DNA of 5,955 bases from Betaproteobacteria bacterium (GTDB taxonomy: Bacteria; Pseudomonadota; Gammaproteobacteria; Burkholderiales; SG8-39): positions 1-5,955 of the forward strand of contig SHXF01000165.1 in assembly GCA_009693435.1 (NCBI GenBank). The letters are read 5' to 3'. Below the pieces are notes generated by a model. It saw only the letters and a list, made by a program, of their open reading frames with translations. It had not been told where the DNA came from and did not search any database. The translations under genes were made by a program, and so were the position numbers. This document shows, piece after piece, positions 1 through 5,815 of this stretch; position 1 is the stretch's first letter, and each line of letters opens with the position of its first letter.

Positions 1-2304
1 ACCGGCCAGCGTGACGTAGGGTATTCCCATGTAAAGGGTTTCAAACAGCGTGGTCCCTGAGTTGTGGGGGAAGCAATCCAATCCAATATCGATCCCTCGC
101 AATACATCCCACGGCGGGCTGTGAAATCCAATTTCCAGGCGCGTGCGTTTGATCCCGTGGGCGGCAAACTTCTCGGCCAGCGCATGCTGCAAAGACGCAT
201 CCCGAAAGTTACCACTGTCAATCACCAGCCTTGCATCTTCAATCCGTTGCAAAATCGCTGACCAACACCTGATGGTGCGGTGGTTGATCCGTACCGCGCG
301 GGTCAACGTACCGAAGGTGACGTAACCACGCCCGGTCGCGGGTAGTGTGCTGACCGGCCCCATTCCCGCGCCCGGACGGTAGACGTAGGAAGGTGTTGCC
401 AGCCGCCACGGCTGCTCCGAGAACAGCGCTTCGCTGCCCAGCGGGGCGCTCGTTTCATCAGTCAGAAAATAGTCTATCGCCGTCAATCCTGTGGTGGAAC
501 CGTAACCCAGCCACGACACCGACACCGGCGCTGGCTTGCGTGCGAAGACCTGAAGACGGTTTCCCCCGGTATGCCCGGCCAAATCCACCAGTATGTCGAT
601 GCCGTCCGCGCGGATACGCTCAGCAAGCGCCGCATCGGACAGGCCGCCGGTGGGAATCCAGTGCTCCACATAGGCCTTGCAGCGCGCCGTCGCCGCATCT
701 TCCTGAATCAATTCGGCGTAGGCATACACCTCCACGACCCGCTTGTCGTGGTGCGCCAGCAATGGTTCCAGAAAATGCAGAGCCGCGTGTCGCCGAAAAT
801 CCGGTGACACGTAGCCAATTTTTAGTCGGCGATTGGGTTCCCGGATATTGCCAAATTCCCGCCATTCGGCTCGGTGCACACGCGCAAACTGTTCGTCATA
901 GTCCCGGTAGGCTGAAAAAATTTCTGCGCCGCTCAAGTCCGGGTGGTAGTTGAGGACGAACAGCAGGTTGCCATGCGCTTCGGAGTAATCCGGTTTAAGT
1001 TCCAGCGCCCGGCGATAGCTCGCTTCTGCCTCAGATGTGCGGCCTTGGTCATCGAAAATTACCCCCAGGTTGTTATAGGCCTCAGCGAAATCCGGTTTAA
1101 TCCGGAGCGCGAAGCGAAAACTTGCTTCGGCTTCGGTGAGCCGGTTCATTAGTTTGAGCGTGTTTCCCAGGAGATTATGCACGTCCGCAAAATCCGGCTT
1201 AATTTCCAACGCGCGTCGATAGTTCGCTTCAGCTTCAGCGTAGCGGGCTTGCTCACTGCGGAGGATACCAAGGTTGCAATAAGCCTCTGCGTAATCTGAC
1301 TTTTCCGCCAAAGCCCGTCGATAGCAGGCTTCGGCTGCGGAGAGTCGGCCCTGTTCCTTGAGGAGGGCGCCCAGATTATTATGTGCTTCAGGGAAATCCG
1401 GCTTGATTTCTAGTGCTTGGCGATAACACGCCTCGGCTTCAGCGAGTCGGTTTTGCGCCTTCAGGCTAACGCCAAGATTGTAATGGGCTACAGCATCATT
1501 CGGCATCCTCGCCAGCGTTTGTTGGTAGATCGTCTCAGCTTCCGAGAACTGACCTTGCGCCACGATGATACTGAGTAAAGCCTCGCGTGCTTCGGCATAA
1601 TCCGGCTTGATCTCCAGCGCCCGGCCCAAACTCGCTGCGGCCTGCGGGAGTTTTCCCTGCTCCCTGAGGATTGAGCCCAGGTTGACGTGGGCGTCAACAT
1701 ATTTCGGATTAATCTCCAACGTCCGTCGGTAGCTTGATTCAGCCTCGACCAATCGCTGTTGCCGCTGCAGCACGACCCCAAGATTGAAATGCGCATGACT
1801 AAATCCAGGTTTGAGTTCTGCCGTCCGTCGATAACATGCTTCCGCTTCCGTTAATCGAGCTTGCGAATTCAGCGTGACGCCCAGATTGAAATGCGCCAGG
1901 GCGTGATCCGGATTGTAAGCAATGACCTGTCTATAGCAGGCCTCGGCCTCGGCAAAACGGCCTTGTTCGTCCAGGGTGAGGCCCAGGTTAATCTGCGCCT
2001 CGGTAAAGTCCGGCTTGGATTCCAGTGCCCGTCGATAGCTGCCCTCTGCTTCGGGGAGCATGCGTCGCTCATAAAGCACGTCACCCAATTTGTAATGCGC
2101 TTCGGCATCCTGCGGATTGAGCGCGATGGCGTCCCGGAAGCACCTTGCAGCATCGTCCCATTTGCCTTCTTTCAGGAAGGCATTACCTCGCTCCTGGTAG
2201 CTTGCGCCTGCAACCTGCTCTTGCGCTATTGATCGATCATCCGCACCTGGAGTAACGGGAGGCGTCCTGCCAGGCGAGAGCTGCTTCTTGAACCAGGAGA
2301 GCAT
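1..2304 (-). CDS. TPR-repeat SPINDLY/OGT-like (GT41) protein glycosyltransferase, C-terminus cut by window edge
   Basis: One frame is open from ATG 2304 to base 1 (768 codons, no stop), so the 3' end lies outside. Residues 1-33 are a short cytoplasmic-looking leader without a signal peptide. Residues 34-441 are twelve 34-residue TPRs, followed by a thirteenth, capping half-repeat. From about 490 comes a GT41 catalytic domain: IGYVSPDFRRH (496-506), DILVDLAGHTGGNRL (570-584), SWLGYGSTTG (597-606), YVTFGTLTRAVRINHRT (661-677) and DCFPHNSGTTLFETLYMGIP (743-762), the donor-binding region. The family transfers a sugar (GlcNAc in OGT, fucose in plant SPINDLY) to Ser/Thr of proteins; donor and target here are unknown. 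The two lobes are joined by only a short linker, so the intervening domain of animal OGT is absent. No in-frame ATG, GTG or TTG was found upstream as far as about 2360. The ribosome site is weak (GGGTG, 7 nt away). Probably 100 or more residues are missing. Confidence 0.93.
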   Translation of the reverse strand, partial: MLSWFKKQLSPGRTPPVTPGADDRSIAQEQVAGASYQERGNAFLKEGKWDDAARCFRDAIALNPQDAEAHYKLGDVLYERRMLPEAEGSYRRALESKPDFTEAQINLGLTLDEQGRFAEAEACYRQVIAYNPDHALAHFNLGVTLNSQARLTEAEACYRRTAELKPGFSHAHFNLGVVLQRQQRLVEAESSYRRTLEINPKYVDAHVNLGSILREQGKLPQAAASLGRALEIKPDYAEAREALLSIIVAQGQFSEAETIYQQTLARMPNDAVAHYNLGVSLKAQNRLAEAEACYRQALEIKPDFPEAHNNLGALLKEQGRLSAAEACYRRALAEKSDYAEAYCNLGILRSEQARYAEAEANYRRALEIKPDFADVHNLLGNTLKLMNRLTEAEASFRFALRIKPDFAEAYNNLGVIFDDQGRTSEAEASYRRALELKPDYSEAHGNLLFVLNYHPDLSGAEIFSAYRDYDEQFARVHRAEWREFGNIREPNRRLKIGYVSPDFRRHAALHFLEPLLAHHDKRVVEVYAYAELIQEDAATARCKAYVEHWIPTGGLSDAALAERIRADGIDILVDLAGHTGGNRLQVFARKPAPVSVSWLGYGSTTGLTAIDYFLTDETSAPLGSEALFSEQPWRLATPSYVYRPGAGMGPVSTLPATGRGYVTFGTLTRAVRINHRTIRCWSAILQRIEDARLVIDSGNFRDASLQHALAEKFAAHGIKRTRLEIGFHSPPWDVLRGIDIGLDCFPHNSGTTLFETLYMGIPYVTLAG
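982..2205 (-). repeat. Twelve tandem 102-bp TPR-coding units
   Basis: The TPR part of the glycosyltransferase gene is a tandem array of twelve units of exactly 102 bp (34 codons), with no insertion or deletion between units. The protein consensus is roughly EAHxNLGxxLxxQGRLxEAE, then ACYRRALEIKPDFA. At DNA level the motif cgtcgatag recurs on the plus strand at 1214 and 1316, with close variants at further multiples of 102 bp up to about 2031. Unit 7 (residues 238-271) and unit 1 are the most diverged. Such arrays form a right-handed superhelix that binds protein partners. Confidence 0.9.
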
Positions 2305-2376
2305 CAGAGAACACCCGGATTTGATGGTGTTGCTGTCATACGATATGCCCCCAACTATTGGGCGTCACAGATCGCC

Positions 2377-2676
2377 TTATTTCATGTGAAGTAGAAGTTG
2401 ATGGGTCAGATCGTCAACAAAATCAGCTTCAAAGCCTTGTTCCAACAGCTTCCATTTAAAGGCATTCCCAATTTGTGCCCGCTTATAGAGGTTTGGATTA
2501 TGCGTCTGTTTGAACTGCACGGCTTGCAAAAATATTTGATCAAGAAGTTTTGCCCGATGCAGTACCTCCTTTTTTCCCTTTTTTCTTTCGCTTGCCGGAT
2601 ACCCCTTTGCAACCATCTCCGCTAATGCCGAGCCGCACCGTTTAGCCTCGCTTGCATCAAACCAACTCCCTAGCAT
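2377..2676 (-). CDS. Small lysine-rich hypothetical protein (99 aa)
   Basis: I do not recognise a characterised family. The product is 99 residues, soluble, and probably mostly helical. It starts MLGSWFDASEAK, has a basic cluster RKKGKKE at 31-37, and a C-terminal half with NLYKRAQIGNAFKWKLLEQ (62-80) and an acidic FEADFVDDL (82-90). There is no signal peptide or membrane segment. The ATG at 2676 has a good ribosome site (GAAAGG, 5 nt away), which supports real translation. The base composition is visibly more AT-rich than chrA or the TPR gene. It lies between them on the same strand, 52 bp after chrA and 72 bp before the TPR gene, so it may be co-transcribed with either. Two in-phase A-AAA-AAG heptamers occur in the lysine tract. 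Confidence 0.72.
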   Translation of the reverse strand: MLGSWFDASEAKRCGSALAEMVAKGYPASERKKGKKEVLHRAKLLDQIFLQAVQFKQTHNPNLYKRAQIGNAFKWKLLEQGFEADFVDDLTHQLLLHMK

Positions 2677-2681
2677 ATGAG

Positions 2682-2687
2682 CCTTTC
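2682..2687 (-). promoter_or_regulatory. Ribosome binding site of the 99-aa gene
   Basis: On the minus strand GAAAGG precedes ATG 2676 by five bases (CTCAT). This is the clearest Shine-Dalgarno sequence on the minus strand of the window, and it decides the start of the small gene. Confidence 0.65.
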
Positions 2688-2689
2688 AA

Positions 2690-2724
2690 AGCAGATCACT
2701 GCTCAAGCGGTTACAGAAATAACC
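2690..2724 (-). other. Two adjacent short hairpins in the chrA / 99-aa gene gap
   Basis: Reading the minus strand, GGTTA/TAACC (2720-2724 with 2709-2713, 6-nt loop) is followed by AGCAG/CTGCT (2699-2703 with 2690-2694, 4-nt loop). Both stems are perfect but only 5 bp. The second ends 2 nt before the ribosome site of the 99-aa gene. No strong U-tract follows, so an intrinsic terminator is doubtful. An mRNA-processing or attenuating structure is possible, as is chance. Confidence 0.3.
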
Positions 2725-2728
2725 TGAG

Positions 2729-4090
2729 TTACAATAACTTCAGCACTAACCCCGCTACGGCACACGCCGCGATCACCGGAATGATGCCGATCTTGTAGCG
2801 GAACAGGGCGATCATTGCCGCGGCGCCCAGTAGCAATGACGGCCAGTCGAAATGTCCTGAAAAAGGCGCTGCCTGCGTTGCCGCCGGCCACAACACGTGC
2901 CAGGCGAAAAACACCGCGAGGTTCAGTATCACACCCACCACGGCAGCGGTGATGCCGGTTAGCGGTGCTGTGAATTTGAGTTGACCGTGGGTGGTTTCGA
3001 CGATCGGGCCGCCGAGCAATATGAACACAAAGCTTGGTAAAAACGTGAAAAACGTGGCGACCGTAGCCGCTGCCGCACCCGCCAGAAACAGCGCGTCGGG
3101 TCCGAACAATTGTTTGACCCAGCCGCCGACAAACCCGACAAAGGCGACGATCATGATCAGCGGGCCGGGCGTGGTTTCGCCGAGCGCCAGGCCGTCTATC
3201 ATTTGCGCGGCGGTGAGCCACTGAAACTCGCCCACGGTGGCCTGATATACATAGGGCAGCACCGCGTACGCGCCGCCGAAGGTGAGCAGTGCGGCCTTGG
3301 TAAAGAACCAGCCCATCTGCGTCAATACGCTGTTGCCGCCAGTGGTGTAAATCAACAAGCCCATCGCGGCTGCCCAGATCAGCACCCCTGTGATGAGCAC
3401 GCGCATGAAACGGCCCCAGGTGAAGCGCGCGTGTTCGGGCGTGGGTGTGTTGTCGTCGATGATCGCCGCACCGTAGGATTTGCCTGCTGCGCCATGTCCG
3501 CCGCCGGTGGCGAATTTATCCGGCGCCACGCGCCCACCGATGTAACCGATGAGGCCGGCCCCGATGATGATTAACGGAAACGGCAGTTGCAGCGCGAAGA
3601 TCGCGACAAACGCCGCTGCCGCGATGGCGATCAACGCAGCGTTCTTCAACGCGCGTGAGCCGATGCGATACGCCGCGAATACCACCACCGCCGTCACCGC
3701 CGGTTTGATGCCATACAGCAGGCCTGTCACCACCGGCACGTTGCCGTATGCGATATAAATCCACGACAACGCAATTAGAATAAACAGCGACGGCAGCACA
3801 AACAATCCGCCGGCGATGATGCCGCCCCAGGTGCGGTGCATCAGCCAGCCGATGTAGACCGCCAGTTGCTGTGCTTCCGGGCCCGGCAGCACCATGCAGT
3901 AATTGAGCGCATGCAAAAAACGCTGCTCGGAAATCCAGCGTTTACGTTCGACCAGATCCTGATGCATGATAGCGATCTGCCCGGTGGGGCCGCCAAAGCT
4001 GATGAATCCCAGCTTAAGCCAGTACCAGAATGCCTCGGAAAAACTTACGGACGGGGGCGCGATAGTATTGTCGGCAGGCTGATCGGGCAT
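2729..4090 (-). CDS. chrA: ChrA chromate efflux transporter (long, two-domain CHR family)
   Basis: Inner-membrane transporter of the CHR superfamily, expected to export chromate and give resistance. With ATG 4090 it has 453 residues, typical of long-chain ChrA built from two homologous halves. The N-half carries LGFISFGGPTGQIAIM (27-42) and VLPGPEAQQLAVYIGW (67-82). The C-half repeats the pattern with LLTFGGAYAVLPYV (268-281) and ETTPGPLIMIVAFVG (305-319). The halves are joined by a hydrophilic Gly/His-rich linker at about 190-225. Many hydrophobic segments are consistent with about 10-12 helices. An in-frame TTG at 4117 would add nine residues; neither start has a clear Shine-Dalgarno, and I prefer the ATG. 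No chrB, chrC or chrF regulator or partner is visible nearby. Transcription is divergent from tusA. Chromate specificity is inferred from family membership. Confidence 0.93.
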   Translation of the reverse strand: MPDQPADNTIAPPSVSFSEAFWYWLKLGFISFGGPTGQIAIMHQDLVERKRWISEQRFLHALNYCMVLPGPEAQQLAVYIGWLMHRTWGGIIAGGLFVLPSLFILIALSWIYIAYGNVPVVTGLLYGIKPAVTAVVVFAAYRIGSRALKNAALIAIAAAAFVAIFALQLPFPLIIIGAGLIGYIGGRVAPDKFATGGGHGAAGKSYGAAIIDDNTPTPEHARFTWGRFMRVLITGVLIWAAAMGLLIYTTGGNSVLTQMGWFFTKAALLTFGGAYAVLPYVYQATVGEFQWLTAAQMIDGLALGETTPGPLIMIVAFVGFVGGWVKQLFGPDALFLAGAAAATVATFFTFLPSFVFILLGGPIVETTHGQLKFTAPLTGITAAVVGVILNLAVFFAWHVLWPAATQAAPFSGHFDWPSLLLGAAAMIALFRYKIGIIPVIAACAVAGLVLKLL

Positions 4091-4223
4091 GGCAGCTGTG
4101 GTTGCGGGACGAGGCAACTAGTGTAACAGATAGAAGTAGTGGGATTTCTATAAATATATTGAATAGAATCAAATAGTTATAAGTAGTTTGTGTGGCCGGA
4201 AAAAGACCCGCCGCGCGCTCGCT

Positions 4224-4229
4224 TATAAT
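4224..4229 (+). promoter_or_regulatory. Consensus -10 box (TATAAT) for tusA
   Basis: A perfect TATAAT lies about 90 bp upstream of the tusA ATG. No good -35 hexamer is found at 16-18 bp spacing (the bases there are purine-rich), so this is a candidate sigma-70 promoter, possibly activator-dependent. Confidence 0.45.
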
Positions 4230-4308
4230 CCGCCGTTGCGGTGATTTGCGCGGCGCTGATGGTGATCAAGGCGCGCGCTAAATCATTGAGCGTTGATGAA
4301 TCGAAAGA

Positions 4309-4313
4309 CGGAG
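4309..4313 (+). promoter_or_regulatory. Ribosome binding site of tusA
   Basis: CGGAG followed by AAATA and then ATG 4319 gives near-ideal spacing. This site decides the start against the upstream GTG at 4241. Confidence 0.65.
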
Positions 4314-4318
4314 AAATA

Positions 4319-4552
4319 ATGTCCCCAACGTTTGACAAGGAGCTCGACGCCAGCGGGCTGAGCTGCCCGCTGCCGATACTGCGCACCAAAAAGTCGTTGA
4401 CTGACATGACTTCCGGGCAGGTGCTGAAAATTATCGCCACCGATCCCGGTTCCACCCGGGATTTTCAGGCATTTGCCAAGCAAACCGGCAATGCCTTGCT
4501 GGCGGCGGATGAGTCCGGCAAAGTGTTCACTTTCTTCATGCGGAAGAAATAA
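4319..4552 (+). CDS. tusA: TusA-family sulfur carrier / sulfurtransferase (77 aa)
   Basis: Small cytoplasmic sulfur-carrier protein of the TusA/SirA family. It carries a persulfide on a conserved cysteine and hands it to partners in tRNA thiolation, molybdenum-cofactor synthesis or dissimilatory sulfur oxidation. Near the N-terminus is LDASGLSCPLPILRTKKSL (residues 9-27), with the family CPxP motif and catalytic Cys16; GQVLKIIATDPGSTRDF (39-55) is the second family signature. Length 77 matches the usual 75-81. I chose ATG 4319 because GGAG sits five bases upstream and the family motif begins at once; a longer in-frame GTG at 4241 adds an unsupported extension. It is followed 30 bp later by the saccharopine-dehydrogenase-like gene. 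Which sulfur pathway it serves cannot be told: no tusBCD, dsr or hdr genes are in view. Confidence 0.9.
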   Translation: MSPTFDKELDASGLSCPLPILRTKKSLTDMTSGQVLKIIATDPGSTRDFQAFAKQTGNALLAADESGKVFTFFMRKK

Positions 4553-4582
4553 TTTGACCCGCGGGCTGGCGTCGCGCGAGGT

Positions 4583-5692
4583 GTGACCGCATACCGCATT
4601 CTGGTGCTTGGCGGCTACGGGCATTTCGGCGGACGAGTGTGCAGGGCTCTGATGCATCACGCGACGCTGATCGTCGCCGGACGCGATGGCGCCAAAGCTA
4701 GAAAATTCGCGCGCGGGCTTGGCGCGGCACACCAGGGTGTTGCAATGGATTGCAGCGCCAGCGCTCTCGCTGAACGCGTGCGTGCGCTGCGTGCCGATGC
4801 GGTGGTTCATACCTGCGGGCCGTTTCAAGGGCAGGATTATCGCGTGGCGCGTGCCTGCATAGCGGCGGGTGCACATTACCTTGATCTGGCCGACGGCCGC
4901 GCGTTTGTGGCGGGCATTGGTGAACTTGACGCTGTAGCGCGTGAAGCCGGCGTGCTGGTGGCGAGTGGCGCGAGTACGCTGCCGGCGCTGTCATCGGCGG
5001 TGATCGATGAACATCGCGGACACTTTGCGCGGCTGGACAGTATCGACATCAGCATCGCGCCAGGGCAGCAAACGCCGCGCGGCGCCGCCACGCTGGAAGC
5101 GGTGTTGTCGTACTGCGGCAAGCCCTTCAGTGTGTGGGAGCAGGGTCACTGGCAGACAGTGTATGGCTGGCAGGACGCGCATCGCTTCAACTATCCCGAT
5201 TTGGGCGGCCGCTGGCTGGCTCGTTGTGATGTGCCTGATCTCCAGCTATTTCCAGCGCGCTATGCGGGCGTGCAACGTGTGCGGTTTGATGCGGCACTCG
5301 AACTCGCGCTGGCACAGTGCGCGTTCTGGATGCTGGCGGCGATGGTGCGGCTGAAAATCGTCGACAACGCCAGCCGCTACGCGCGTGTGATGCAGGCGTG
5401 GGGCCGCCATTTCGACTGGATGGGCAGCAGCACCGGCGGCATGTATGTAGGACTGTGCGGCACGGACCACGCGGGGCGGCCCGCGCGCCTCGATTGGCAT
5501 TTGCTGGCGCGGTGTGGCCACGGACCGGAGATCCCGTGCATCCCGGCAATCGTGCTCGCGCGTAAACTGGCGGCGGGTACCCTCGCAGTGCGTGGCGCGA
5601 TGCCGTGCATGGGCCTGATGACGCTGGCTGAATTCGCCGAAGCCGTGGCTGTGGCGAATCTGGATATTTCGTGGCGCACGTTTTTTAAATGA
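4583..5692 (+). CDS. Saccharopine dehydrogenase-like NAD(P)-binding protein (369 aa)
   Basis: The N-terminal Rossmann domain starts at once with ILVLGGYGHFGGRV (6-19; GxGxxG at 11-16) and has VAGRD at 31-35 after the second strand, where an Arg often favours NADP. VVHTCGPFQGQDYRVARACI (74-93) and GAHYLDLADG (96-105) are hallmarks of the saccharopine dehydrogenase NADP-binding family. The C-terminal part (about 150-369) is less typical and includes a hydrophobic stretch at about 249-259. True lysine-pathway activity is not supported; such bacterial proteins are mostly uncharacterised oxidoreductase-like enzymes. The start is GTG 4583: the frame upstream contains no other start before the in-frame tusA stop. 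The GAGG upstream ends only one base before the GTG, which is unusually close. The 30-bp gap to tusA suggests one transcript. The gene ends at TGA 5690-5692. Confidence 0.88.
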   Translation: MTAYRILVLGGYGHFGGRVCRALMHHATLIVAGRDGAKARKFARGLGAAHQGVAMDCSASALAERVRALRADAVVHTCGPFQGQDYRVARACIAAGAHYLDLADGRAFVAGIGELDAVAREAGVLVASGASTLPALSSAVIDEHRGHFARLDSIDISIAPGQQTPRGAATLEAVLSYCGKPFSVWEQGHWQTVYGWQDAHRFNYPDLGGRWLARCDVPDLQLFPARYAGVQRVRFDAALELALAQCAFWMLAAMVRLKIVDNASRYARVMQAWGRHFDWMGSSTGGMYVGLCGTDHAGRPARLDWHLLARCGHGPEIPCIPAIVLARKLAAGTLAVRGAMPCMGLMTLAEFAEAVAVANLDISWRTFFK

Positions 5693-5815
5693 ACACCTAT
5701 GGCGACAGGCGCCTCGCGCTTTGGACGCATTGGCGGTAAGCTTGTGTTGACGCAAAGCTGCAGGGGCGCGATTTCGATCTTTCACGCTGGCAAGGAGATT
5801 AAAAATGCGGCGGAT
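5693..5815. other. Short non-coding stretch or gene remnant before the insertion sequence
   Basis: No convincing gene or terminator is seen. An ATG at 5699 opens a 51-codon frame that runs across the insertion-sequence end to a TAG at 5852-5854. It has no ribosome site and its product resembles nothing I know. An 8-bp palindrome, AGGCGCCT, lies near 5706. The stretch could be the start of a gene cut by the insertion, or plain spacer. Confidence 0.4.

Larger units (their letters stand above)
4118..4318. promoter_or_regulatory. Divergent intergenic region between chrA and tusA
   Basis: This 201-bp non-coding gap must hold the promoters for chrA (leftward) and tusA (rightward). Bases 4140-4190 are strikingly AT-rich in GC-rich surroundings and, on the minus strand, contain TTGATT and several TATA-like hexamers suitable for a chrA promoter; exact boxes cannot be assigned. 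The right half (4230-4318) would be a tusA leader of about 80 nt. An in-frame GTG at 4241 could extend TusA by 26 residues, but those residues do not resemble the family. Confidence 0.55.

Noticed and set aside
982..2205. Regularly spaced repeats considered as a CRISPR or minisatellite array
   Set aside because: The 102-bp period is explained by 34-residue TPR units in an open frame; there are no identical short repeats with unique spacers.
64..2232. Many plus-strand and alternative minus-strand frames of 60-186 codons over the left third
   Set aside because: They lie over the unbroken TPR-glycosyltransferase frame on the minus strand, have Arg/Pro-rich or low-quality products, and arise from its 102-bp periodicity.
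2350..2362. Perfect small hairpin CCCAA-CTA-TTGGG between the 99-aa gene and the TPR gene, considered as a terminator
   Set aside because: The stem is only 5 bp with a 3-nt loop and no T-tract follows, so it is too weak to call.
2703..3764. Minus-strand frame of 172 codons at 2703-3221, and others inside chrA
   Set aside because: Arg/His/Gly-rich shadow products in the wrong frame of a clear ChrA gene.
4241..4318. N-terminal extension of TusA from GTG 4241
   Set aside because: The added 26 residues do not fit the family length, and the ATG at 4319 has a proper ribosome site.
4283..4994. Minus-strand frames opposite tusA and the saccharopine-dehydrogenase-like gene (up to 197 codons)
   Set aside because: They are antisense to two genes with recognisable motifs, have no ribosome site and resemble no family.
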